Source of the DNA: Heligmosomoides polygyrus polygyrus
Taxonomy: Eukaryota; Nematoda; Chromadorea; Rhabditida; Heligmosomidae
Reading direction: 5' to 3'
DNA length: 64,000 nucleotides
NCBI GenBank assembly: GCA_947396885.1
Contig: OX377202.1
Location: 37,161,478 to 37,225,477 of the forward strand
Positions 32,795 through 43,894 of the stretch are shown one piece after another. The position numbers and the translations under genes are program-made. The notes below the pieces were generated by a model, which was given only the letters and a program-made list of their open reading frames with translations, did not search any database and was not told where the DNA came from. Numbering within the stretch: position 1 is the first letter of the stretch; every line of letters starts with the position of its first letter.

Positions 32795-35369
32795 CCGCTT
32801 GATGAAGATTGTTGTCGCCGTAGAAGAGCGACGATGCCATTTCTTTTCTGCGTATGCTCCGCAGACGGGCTGTTCCGAGCAAACCAAGGACGAGTTCTGG
32901 TCCCTGCTTGATGAGGAGACAGCGGAAGTGCCGTCAGAAGATATGATTGTTGTGGCAGGTGACCTTAACGGTCACGTCGGAGCAAAGAAAGACGGCTACA
33001 GCTGTCATAGTGGTTTTGGCTATGGGTCGCGCAACGCCGATGGTGAGCGTATACTTGAGTATGCAGACTCACATGACCTCACAATCGTGAACACCAAATC
33101 TAGAAAGCGTGACTCCCACCTCATCTCGTTTTAGAGCGGGAACGCCAAAACGCAGATCGACTATGTCCTTGTTAGGCATCGCGACCAATGCCTTGTCACA
33201 GACGCGATACCGTGCCGTATGAGACGGTTGCCACCCAACACCATCTGCTTTGCTCGCTGAAGACCACACCTTCGAGGTGTAAACATTACGAGCGATGTGG
33301 GTCGGCTAGAATCAAATGGTGGCGACTGAAAAAGAAGGAAGCGGCAGTTATTTCTCGCATTCGGTTGCCGACGGTGACGACTGTCGACGAAACCTGGAAG
33401 GATGCTACCGATGCGATAACCATGGCTGCACGCCTCGAACTCGACACAACGAAGCCTGTACGACGCTGGGTCGACAAGCAGGCACGGCCGTGGAGTGATG
33501 ATGTCAGGGAGAAATTCCGAGAAAAGAAACGGCTCCATCACGTATTCCTCGGTGATAAAACAGTCCATAATTGGCGGAATTATCGAGAAGCAAAGAAAGC
33601 GGCAAAGAAGGCAGTGGCCGCTGCTAAAGCCGCGTATTACGCTGATGTAAGCGAAAAATTGGAAACGCGCGATGGTGAGCGTTATCTTTACCAACTTGCG
33701 AAAGCTCGCCGTAGCCAAGCAGAAGACATCGAGAAGTTCTTTGGGATTAACGACGACAACGGACGTCTTCTGATGGATCGTAAGAGGGCTGTGAAGCGAT
33801 GCATGACTACCTCGAGGAAATCTCGAATGTTGAATTTGACCATCCTGCTATTCCTTTTCCATCTTCTGTATACGGTCCCGTTCAGAAGGTCACAGTGAGC
33901 GATACCAAAGCAGCTCTGAAGAAGATGAAGTCAGGCAAAGCCACTGGTCCCGATGATCCACAAGCCGACCTGTGGAAGTCGAAGGGCTGGTGCCCTGCTG
34001 ACTGGCTGACAAAGTTTTTCAATCAGGTTGTTTCTGAGAAGAAAGTGCCCGAGAGCTGGCAGCAAAGCACGACCATCCCGATCTGGAAGAAGGGCAGTCC
34101 TGCGGACTGCGCTAGTTACCGTCAAAATTCGCCTTCTTTCGAACACCATGAAAATCTTTGAGCGAATTGTCGATGGACGTATCCGGGATGTCGTCCAGCT
34201 TTCCACGAATCAGTGTGGTTTCGTCTCTTGCTGTGGCACTGTTGATGCCATTCACGCTGTTCGTCTTTTGCTAGAGAAGCACCGCGAGAAACACAAACCG
34301 GTTTGCCACTCCTGGACTTGGAGAACGCCTTCGACCGCGTTCCGCGAGATGTTATATGGTACGCGTTGCAAGAACATGGTGTTCCTGAAGAGCTTATTGA
34401 GTGGGTGCGCATTCTGTACTCTTGTCCAAGGAGTCGAGTGCGAGCGCCAGCGGGCACCTCGACGGAATTTACCCTCTTTGTAGGGGTGCACCAGGGATCT
34501 GCGCTATCTCCACTGCTCTTCGTCGTCGTGATGGATGCAATATCACGAGATCTCCAAATGGCGGCACCTTGGACGTTGCTGTATGCTGACGACGTCATGC
34601 TTGCATGTGAAGATAAAACCAAACTCGAGCGACAGGCACAGGCGTGGTGCAATCGCTTGGCAGTGTTCGGACTCAAGCTAAACGTCAAAAAGAAGGAATA
34701 CTTGACAACAGATGTGAATGAGTATGGATCTATTAAGATCGATGGTACTGAGCTCTCACGAGTTACATCTTTCAAGTATCTCGGATCAGCAGTCACGTCC
34801 GATGGCAGTCTAAAGTTGTAGGTGGACGCGCGCGTGAGTGCAGCCTGGTCCAAATGGCGCTCACTGACTGGGGTGCTTTGCGACAGGACAATACCTGAGC
34901 ACCTCAGATCGAAGGTTTATAGGAGTAGTCCACCCAGTAGCGACGTACGGTGCTGAGTGTTTTCCTGTGACAAAGGAAATTGAAAGCCGCTTCAGTGTAA
35001 TGGAGACGAAAATGCTACGGGGGACGGCTGGAGTTACGCGTTTGGACCGTGTCCGCAACGACGCCATACAACAGAGGTTCGGTGTCGCCCCGATAGCCGA
35101 GAAGCTGCGCGAAGCTCATCTTCGATGGTACGTTCATGTCCTTCGCGCTAACGACGACACCGTCCGTAAGATTGGCCTGAACCTCGAGGTCCCTGGAAAG
35201 CGGCCCAGGAGATGCCTGAAGCAACGTTGGCTAGATACGTTTCACATGGACTCAAAGATGGCTGGTGTACACCCTGATCAAGCATTTGATCGGGAGAACT
35301 GGCGTCGCCACACCAGAAGAGCGGACCCCGCCACCAAGCGGGACGGACGCTAATGAAAATAATGATGAT
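32795..35369 (+). mobile_element. RTE-like LINE copy 1, truncated, with 15-base target duplication
   Basis: TTGCGGGTTATTTTA flanks it at 32780-32794 and 35370-35384. The insertion starts inside the endonuclease (MKIVVAVEERRCHFFSAYAP), so it is 5-prime truncated, and ends in a GAAAATAATGATGA tail. In order: endonuclease GDLNGHVGAKKDG; RT motifs KKMKSGKATGPDD, NTMKIFERIVDGRI, QCGFVSC, DLENAFDRVPRDV, VHQGSALSPLLFVVVMDAIS; an intact YADDVML near 34582; then the tail RRADPATKRDGR. Frameshifts and stops occur at about 33134, 33230-33450, 34120 and 34820. The clade (RTE) is provisional. Confidence 0.88.
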
Positions 35370-35384
35370 TTGCGGGTTATTTTA

Positions 35385-37500
35385 ACAGCCTTCACCTATA
35401 CTTGATCAGTTGCTGGCTCTTCACTCCCTGATTTATCGGGATGTCGGCAAAGGGCTCGACAGAAACAAATAGTTGATCTCACCAGTTATATACGACACCA
35501 AAGTGAAACTCCAGGAATAAGCAGAAGAAGATCAGCGAACCGCACAATAAGGAGATTCCTGAATTTACTGCAAGTTACGCTATGTGATTTAGTACAGCAC
35601 TTTGGAAGCACTTTTGATGTTCTGCAGCTGGCAAGCGTGCAAAGCGGGTCGGAATGGCCCGCCTATGCCTCCTTCCGATTATTTTCAGTTTCCTTCATTA
35701 CTCTCGTATCAGCGTCCGGTATCGAGCAGGGGAAGACTATATCGAATGACCGTATGGATGGGTCGAAGCCACCCTATCCCATAATTTGGGGAGAAATAGA
35801 AGGGTAGAAGTGGGCTGAATTCTAAATAACCTGTGCATTCTAGGACCAGAGAGCAAATGTTAGATTAAGAGTTTCAGCTACATAATTGGCCAAATGCTCG
35901 CCAGAAAGGTATTCCCGTAGGTGCCTTCGTCTTCCAACATACTGCTTGCAGAACGCTGGATGACGGAGGCACCTATGGGACACTCTCTCTACCGAATTTT
36001 ATTTTTGGAAAACTGTTCTCGTACCTAGGGTTTCCTGATAAAGTTATGTGTTTTTCGCAGCTCAATTTGTGTTTTCTAACCATGTTCTGATTGCATTGAA
36101 GTTTTGTGTTGTTTTACTTTACTCCTAGTTATGGTGGACTACGTCGGCATGACGTACGTCTCAAAAAATAAAAATAAAGGTGTATGCAATTTTCTCATGT
36201 TCCTATTTCACGCGCTTGGCTGCTTTATCTAATACCCCATTCGCATGTGTTGAATCAGGCATCTATGGCATCTAATGAACATAGACCTGTCCTCATGAAG
36301 AGATTTATAGAAATCTGGGCAAGTCATGACAATGACGAGATTTCAACACTAGAGTCTATGCTAAACTCAATAATTTTGCTAAGGTGCCCTTTAAGTAGGA
36401 GTTTCTGGAATTTCTCCCTACACGGATTCTCTATGAACTGTTGTGATTTAATCCAAGGCCAACAACAGACGCTGCGCAAGTTCAGGGTATATCGTGCGCA
36501 TAGGCGAGTATGTATGTATATGTATATGTATGTATGTATATGCTGTATGTATGTAGTATGTTTATGCTGCGTTTGCTGAATTATCATGCCTTTACGCTAA
36601 GGTAGTGCGGCGCTTTAACGCTTTCTGAGTATGATGTTGCACGCACTCAATATCTGTGGACTTACGATCCGCAACCAGTTGAAGATTACGCTCTACATTC
36701 GTCCGAATATATATGATCATCATCAAACTCCTTTCATGGCGCACGCCTGGCATTTTGAGCTTGAATTAAGCAGCAGATGCGAGTTCATAAGTAACGTGTC
36801 CTTCTTGACTACGGCAGCATGCTCGTCAGCTCCGATTACTGTAGGGTGACCGGCTACTGAGCCCGCCTGGTACGAGTTTTCCTAGACGAGTAGAGTTGAA
36901 TGTGAGGCGTAGATCAGATTTTCGCTCCCGAACAGACTATGGGTTCGATTTAATGGTTCTTCGTTCTTCTTTCTTTCATTTTCACGCATTTTAATACCGT
37001 TAAACGGCCCAGGGAAGGATTACCTTATAAATTTTTTCAATGAAGGGTCTAAGCATCAGAATACGTTACGTAAACAATAGCAGAGACCATAAAAGCGAAA
37101 ACCAATAGAAAAAAGGCGAAAAGGCAACATAAATCCGCCGACGAGGAAAGGTTATATCTTGCTTTATCCATTGAGGCTGCAGTTTGAATGTCATTTCCCG
37201 AGCTCATCTATTTCTTTTCCTCCCATCCTCGTTTTATATGTAGAGTTGGCTTTGTGATGTTTGTCTGTTTGTTTGTTTTTGTCTACATACGATGTTTGTC
37301 TGTAAACGAACCTAGCTTATAAATTTGTGGTAGTTCTAGTTCAAGTGCAAGGAACGACTGTTGTGAAAGCTTCGTCTTGCCGTTCCACAGTAGCTTTGCT
37401 CTGAAGCTCTGAAATCTCGTCCGATTTCACGGCGCGATTATCCAGACCGCAATGGAGCGCGTCGCTCCTCGTCCTATAGTAAGGGGGATACCCTACCTAG
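35385..37500. other. Non-coding stretch with (TATG)n
   Basis: No gene recognised. Near 36150-36180 an A-rich TCAAAAAATAAAAATAAAG resembles a retroposon tail. 36508-36562 is a TATG/TATATG microsatellite. Confidence 0.4.
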
Positions 37501-37506
37501 CGTATA

Positions 37507-37615
37507 TAGTTGTGCTCTCCCAAAAATTTCGAGTAACCGACGATTTTCGATTATTCGAAAACCGAATACATTCAAAAATCGCATTTTTTCGAGCATATTC
37601 ATTCGGGCACAACTA
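37507..37615. mobile_element. TA-flanked MITE with TTCGA-rich interior, copy 2
   Basis: The left end TAGTTGTGCTCTC and the inverted right end TAGTTGTGCCCG are flanked by TA (37505-37506, 37616-37617). The interior has TTCGAT, ATTCGAAAACCGAAT and TTTTTCGAG words like those of 11747-11951, but it is only 109 bases long. Confidence 0.7.
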
Positions 37616-37617
37616 TA

Positions 37618-38650
37618 CAGCGCACCCAGCGGGCAATTCTGGTGTCTGTTGCCTGGTTCGAGCTGAAGACGCCCTACAACTCCACACTTTCAAAAGCGCT
37701 GCGCCAAAGATAGTTTGGGAAGGTCATCTTCTTTGCCTTAGTGTAGGGCAAAGGGATGGAAAGTGGGGAAAGTCAGCCCAACGAGAGTGTCACTGCTTTT
37801 GGTGGGTGTGGCGGGTAGTGAATGCCGATACCATATATAGAACGCGAGATGTACCTTGTATACCGTATGTGGTCGGAGGTTTGTAGCAGCTCGGCAACAC
37901 AGTCATATTTGAAATTGTCGTTGAACGATGAGAAGAGAAATTTTGGCTCATTTCGCGAGTGAACACAGCAATAAAACAGCGACAACTTGTTCGGCGACTG
38001 TTCGTCGTGTACGATTTCCATTTCACACAGCGAAATCCATCATCAATGACAACTTGCTGTCCATCCTATGGTTGGACTTAGCAGAGTACCGTGCCGGCGT
38101 TTGACTAGGCTTCGTTGGACCACCGTTCACGCTTCCTACTCGATGTCGTCATCCAGTAGTGTCGGCTGTCGCTACTCGTTCATTTCACATATTGACCTTG
38201 TTCAATCCGGGAATAGCAGACGGTGGTCCACGAAGAGCTTTATGGTGGCACCCCTTCGGGCATCCCAGTGGAAGGGGTCGAGGGACGCTTCAGGAGCGAA
38301 GCCCTATCCCGGGAAGGAAGTTTCATAGAGAGGTCCTCTCGTAGAATAGCTCAATGTATAAATTATTCTATAAATTAATGCGTTTCAATATTGGCTTTTG
38401 TTGATACGAGGCTGGTTCAAGCTCTTCGCCGAGATAGATTGCAGCGTTATTCAGGCCTACTTTTCGGGGCTATCGCCGTCTTCAGAGCCTGGAAAAGTCG
38501 ATCAAAAAATTAACCGCAAGGACGAGTGCATCGCGGCGACGCAGTGGGTGATACCCTTTCTCGAACTCTGCGGGTTCTAACCCGTGGTCATGCCTAAAGG
38601 AGTCCTTGAGGAATATAGTCGGCGAAGCCTAGCCACCCACTGAGGATAAC
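37618..38650. other. Non-coding stretch
   Basis: No exon or element domain recognised; may contain the 5-prime leader of the LINE that follows. Confidence 0.35.
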
Positions 38651-38914
38651 CTTTCTCCAGCTAGTGCTGACTAGTGGACGTTTCGACCTCCAGTGAAAAG
38701 GTAAGCGCTACTTGTCGCTCTTAAGATCTGCTTTTGTCCACTTTCTCCCTTTCAGTTCCTTCCTGTAAAATGGTGGCGATGTACGTTCCTCCACGTGGTG
38801 CCACTGGGAACTACTCGCTGTGCGACCTAAGCTAATCAAGGACATTCGAATGCAGGCGACAGCCCATTGTGACAGGCCGGCTTACGAACAACCCAATGTC
38901 ACATCACATGGTGT

Positions 38915-41694
38915 ATGACAGTTCAAGTTCCTCGAGATAGCGCCACGTCGTCCGCGGGAGCCGACGCGCACTCGCAAAGCCCGGCGAGTGTGAGATGTAT
39001 GCGAGGGTCCCTGATGCGAGGACGGCATCGGGGGGCAACTGAGCTAGTCCGAAAGTCCCGTAACGTAAGCAGGACCCGCGTGGCTACGCTGAATGTGGGT
39101 ACGTTGACGGGTCGCTCGTGCGAGTTGGTTGAAGCACTGGAGCGTAGAAGAGTTGATTTCTGTGCGGTGCAGGAGACGAGGTGGTCCTACAGCAAGTGAA
39201 GGCATAGGACGTGGCTTCAAGGCCGTTCTATGTGGAAGTCCCAGTACCATCAGTGGTGTCGGAATAATCGTCTCCGAACGATTTCGTGGCTCGATTGTAA
39301 GTGTCGAGCGCTTTATCGATCGATTGATGAAGATCGTTGTCGCCGCTAAGGAGCGACTCTATCATTTCTTCTTCTTCTCTGCGTATTTTCCGCAGAGTGG
39401 CTGCTCCGATCAAACCAAGGAAAAGTTTTGGAGCCTTCTTGATGAGAAGACAGCAGAGGTACCGCCGAAAGATGTCATCATATTCGCTGGTGACCTTAAT
39501 GGGCACGTAGGTCTGCGAAGGTCGGGTATAGCTGTCATGGTGGTTTCGGATACGGCTCTCGTAACGCCGATGGCCAACGTATTCTTAAGTATACGGAATT
39601 ACATAGCCACACCATTGTGAACACCGCCTTCAAAGCACGACTCCCACCTTATCTCATACTATAGTGGGAGCTCCAATTCTCAGATAGACTTTGTGCTTGT
39701 GAAGGATCGCGACCGAAGTCTTGTTACAGACGTGAAGGTCGTGCCGTATGAGACGGTCGCCTCACAGCATCGGATATCAATCCTCGGAGGGTGAATCAGG
39801 TCGAGCGATGCGGCGCTGCAAGAATCAAGTGGTGCCGAATGAAAGAGAAGGAAGCAGTTGTGATTTTTCGCGTACGGCTACCGACAGTTACGACTGTCGA
39901 CGAAACTTGGAAGAAAGAAACCGATGCGATACGCCAAGCTGCAAGATTGTAGCTCGGCACTACGAAGCCTGGACGACGCAAAGTCGACAAGCAGACATGG
40001 CTGTGGACGGACGATGTGAAAGCGAAGGTTCGAGAAAAGAAGTCGCTGTATCATGTGTTTCTCGGCGACAGAACAGCCGACAATGGTAGCAGTATCAGAA
40101 GGCGAAGAAGGCTGCAAAGAAAGCCGTGGCTGCTGCGAAAGCCACTCATTATGGTGATGTCTACCAAAAGCTCGAGTCGCACGATAGTGAGATGTATTTG
40201 TACCGACTTGCTAAGACCCGCCATCGCCAAACCGAGGATGTTGACAAGTTCTTTGGCATCAGTGATGAGAGCGGCCATCTTCTGACAGACCGCAAAAAGG
40301 TGCTGAAGCGCTGGCGTGATTACTTTGAGGGAATTTCCAGTATGGAATTTCCTCATCCGGCCATCCCTTCTATGGATTCTGTTCACGGTCCCGTTCACAA
40401 GATCACCGTGGAGGAAACAGAAGCCGCTCTGAAGGAAATGAAGCCATGCAAGGCGACAGGACCGGATGATTTGGCAGCCGATGTTTGGAAGTCGAAACTC
40501 TGGTATCCTGCTGAGTGGTTGGCTGAGCTCTCCAACCAGGTAGTAAAGGAGAAGAAAGTCCCGGAGTGTTGGCACAACAGTACGACGATTCAGATTTGGA
40601 AGAAGAAGGGCGGTCCTGCAGACTGCTCCAATTACCGTCCGATTCGCTTGCTTTCGCACAGCATGAAGATCTTCAAGCGAATCCTTGATAGGCGAAATCG
40701 TGAAATCGTCAAGCTCTCCGACAACAGTGCGGCTTTGTGTCTGGTTGTGGGACCGTTAATGCTATACACGCCGCCCGCCTCCTCGTAGAGAAGCATCGCG
40801 AGAGACAGAAGCCGGTGCATGTAGCCTTTTTCGACTTGGAGAAGGCCTTCGACCGCGTACCGCATGATTAGATGGTACGCCTTGCGACAACACAACGTAC
40901 CTGAGGAACTCATAGAGTGGGTGCGGATGCTCTATTCTTGCCCAAAGAGTAGAGTACAAGCTGCAGCTGGAACCTCAATGGAGTTTCCCATCTCTGTTGG
41001 GGTGCACCAGGGTTCTGCGCTTTCTCCACTCCTCTTTGTTGTCGTCATGGATGCCATTACGCGAGATCTTCAGCAGCTTGTTCCGTGGACGCTGCTTTAT
41101 GCTGATGAAGTGATGCTCGCTTGCGAAGACAAAGACAATCTCGAGTGGCAGGTGCAAGCTTGGTACGACCGTCCGGCGAGGTCCGGATTCAAATTGAATT
41201 CAAGAAGACCGAGTACCTAACGGCTGACGTGAACGAGTCCGGCTCCATTAAGATTAACGGTACTGAACTTGCACGCACTTCGGTGTTTACATACCTGGGA
41301 TCAGCAATAGCTTCTGACGGCGGTCTGACGATTGAAGTGAACTCACGCGTGAGCGCAGCTTGGTCCAAGTGGCGTTCGCTAATTGGCGTGCTCTGCGATA
41401 GGAAGATATCAGAGCACCTGAAGTCGAAGAGCCGTCGTGCGGCCGGTAGCGATGTACGGCGCTAAGTGTTGGCCTGTGACCTAGGAAGTTGAAACACGCC
41501 TCAGCGTCATGGAGACGACGATGCTGCGCTGGACGGGTGGAGTCACGCGCATGGACCACATTCGAAACGATGCTATTCGGCAGAAGTTTGGTGTGGTCAA
41601 GCTGGTCAAGCGCAGGATCGGGAAAGGTGGTGTCGTAGCACCAGAAGAGCGGACCCCGCGACGAAGCGAGACAAACGCTGAAGAAGAAGAAGAA
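38915..41694 (+). mobile_element. RTE-like LINE copy 2, longer but with dead RT
   Basis: Same family as the copy at 32795 but reaching further 5-prime: RVATLNVGTLTGRSCE then VDFCAVQETRW marks the endonuclease N-terminus at about 39070-39185. Later: GDLNGHV; EALKEMKPCKATGPDD-like RT motif at 40420-40470; KKGGPADCSNYRPIRLLSHS; VGVHQGSALSPLLFVVVMDA. The active site is YADEVML (41099-41119), with the second Asp of YADD replaced by Glu. Frame breaks occur near 39199, 39500-39700, 40780, 40870 and 41210. The 3-prime end has GAAGAAGAAGAAGA after the tail motif. Up to 270 bases upstream may be its leader. Confidence 0.85.
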
Positions 41695-41699
41695 GATAA

Positions 41700-43222
41700 G
41701 CGGAATACATCTGTCTCTCCTCTCTTGGCGAACAGCTTGGATAAGCCTCGTATCAACAGAATTAATGACGCCAAAATTTTTCGAAAGTCGATTCTGTACA
41801 TTACAGTGTCTTCCTTGTCAAAAGCCCTTGAAAGTGCAAATGTTGATCGTGAATGAAGTACCCCTCCCCACTAGGACAGATCCTGGATAACTTTTAAATA
41901 TTGTCAAGTCGACCCTTTCTCATGAGCCTTTTTCGAACATTACAATGAACTGTGGTCGTCTGTCCGTTGCATCTGCTTACGCGTATTTAGCGTAGTGGTT
42001 CTAATGGCCGCCATTTCATACGGTGCAATCCTAGTTGTTAGTGACCGCTCTTTAACGATTTCGTAGGAACGGAATGTGTCTAGTATTGCTTATGTTAAAC
42101 TCACTCATTCCATAGAAAACGACTACACTAACACGTTGACGACCAGAGCGATTTTCGCGCGTCTGTCATGTGGGACCATCCCGCGACCCAAACGTCACCC
42201 TAAAGGTTATTTGGGATGCGGAACATGAGTCCGAGGTTCATTTCCCCGAATACAGCCGAAGGCCACCCATATCGACAACTAAGGTGGTCGGGACAAAATC
42301 ACCGACTTAGCTCAAACTTCGCCTGGTGTGGCTGCTTAGGGTCTTAATTATAGGTAAGAAGACTCTTCAGTGCGTTTATCATTGGTAACAGGCTTGCCCT
42401 GCATGTGGAAATCACGCATTGCGCGCGCGAGAAAGTTAGGTACAACATCGGCCTCAAAATTAACCAGTAACAATTGATCCATTATTTTTGCATTGTTGAA
42501 CAGGTATTACCACCCATAAAAATTTGTGCTGAACACCATTATAAAATTAAGAGATTCGATGTGAGTGTGCTTTAATTATTACCTGTTATTTCGAGAACGA
42601 GACGTCTGATCACTGTCCTATACCTACCGCAGTGGGCCTTATTCCGTGAAAGGGGCGTCGCATTTGTGTTCAGCATCCCAAAAACCCTCCTAGGTGAAGT
42701 TTGAACCAAATCGATGGTTTTGAAATAATTCTATTAGAGGTGCGTCCCAAATTGGGACGCATTGTGGTCAACGCGTTAATGAAAACAATAAACAGCCCAA
42801 AAAAACGTGAGAATAAATAACATTAGTGAGCTAGTTCTGGAGGTCTGCAAGAGATTAAGACGTGAAGTACATTTTGCTGTCTTAGTTCACGGATCTAATA
42901 TCATACTCAAAACTTTAATTAATTGATGGTGGTTTAACATAAGCATTTTTATTTCGTTGGTGCTATCTGTTTCAGCTAGAAAATGATCCGTTCTCGATGC
43001 AAATCTAGTAACGGGGCATGCTTTACTAGATTTGCACTGAGAACGGTCCGTTTTAGGTTTCCCTCCCGACTAGGAACTAGGAAACTGAGTCTGTCTCTAG
43101 GTTAGTGCTAACCTCCATATCTTGCTACACAATTGTTGTAATTCGTTATGTCGGAAATCGTTTAAGAGTGGTCACCACCAGCTAGGATGGCACCCTCGAT
43201 ACTCCAAATGTCAACGCTTCGC
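41700..43222. other. Non-coding stretch with one strong hairpin
   Basis: No exon found. The only clear structure is the inverted repeat at 42985-43049, listed separately. Confidence 0.4.
42985..43049. repeat. Hairpin with ATGCAAAT octamer
   Basis: Arms 42985-43011 and 43022-43049 pair over about 27 positions with few mismatches, around a 10-base loop. The shared word is TGCAAATCTAGTAA. The left arm contains ATGCAAAT, the octamer bound by POU-domain factors in animals; whether that matters here is unknown. Confidence 0.6.
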
Positions 43223-43520
43223 CTAACTGTAAATGCTCTCACCGCACACCCTCTGCTCCAGCCAGATCCATTCTATGAAGCCAAGAGCTAGAAACAGCAC
43301 CACAAACAGCCCTTCCGTCATTACCGACAGCTCGGTTCTTCGACCTACAAATGAGTTAAACAAGCAACAAGCATCAAACTGCTCGCAGCAAGTGATACAT
43401 ACGTCAATGCAATTTCGAAGAGAGCAGCAACTCACAGTGATGGACGAATTTGTTCTCGGTGAGTTCATCTCGTTTCTCGGCCAGATCCGGCTTGAATTCA
43501 CCTGAGTCAGAGCCTGACAT
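43223..43520 (-). CDS. Small single-pass membrane protein, two exons
   Basis: Minus-strand exons 43520-43436 and 43344-43223 join across a 91-base intron (T|GTGAGT ... TTTGTAG|GT) with matching phase, giving 68 residues and a stop. The N-terminus MSGSDSGEFKPDLAEKRDEL is acidic and soluble. Residues from about 41 to 58 (GLFVVLFLALGFIEWIW) form one hydrophobic span, and the C-terminus is LEQRVCGESIYS. An acceptor-like CACCCAG lies about 17 bases before the ATG. No family recognised. The joined frame, phase agreement and single clean membrane span support a real gene, but the length allows chance. Confidence 0.5.
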
Positions 43521-43662
43521 CCACCGGCCGACAGCAACTGGGTGAACAGACAGGTGCTTACTTCTAAGGACCGCTTGTTGTTGTGAAAGCTAATCAGCTA
43601 GACGTCACTTCGTTCAAGCGGGAAGAGCGGTTATGTACTGTTCGTGTTAAACAGTAGAAAAT

Positions 43663-43722
43663 CTTCTTCAGCGTTATCCCGCTTCGTCGCGGGGTCCGCG
43701 TTAGGCTGCACAGAACAGGAAG
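43663..43722 (-). mobile_element. 3-prime end fragment of the RTE-like LINE
   Basis: On the minus strand NADPATKRDNAEEDF matches the extreme C-terminus and GAAGAAG tail of the elements at 32795 and 38915. Only about 60 bases remain. Confidence 0.65.
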
Positions 43723-43894
43723 CACTTTCATATAGGATGGCTACTCGCATGCCATTTGCGTGCACAGGAGGAACCTCATCTCTGACAGCAGATCCCGCAC
43801 CATTTCCTTGCATGCGTATGTGCTTCCACTGCTATTTTCCGCTGTTGCCATCCTGTTCTATACAACGCGCTCTGAACCGTGATAATCATGCGAC

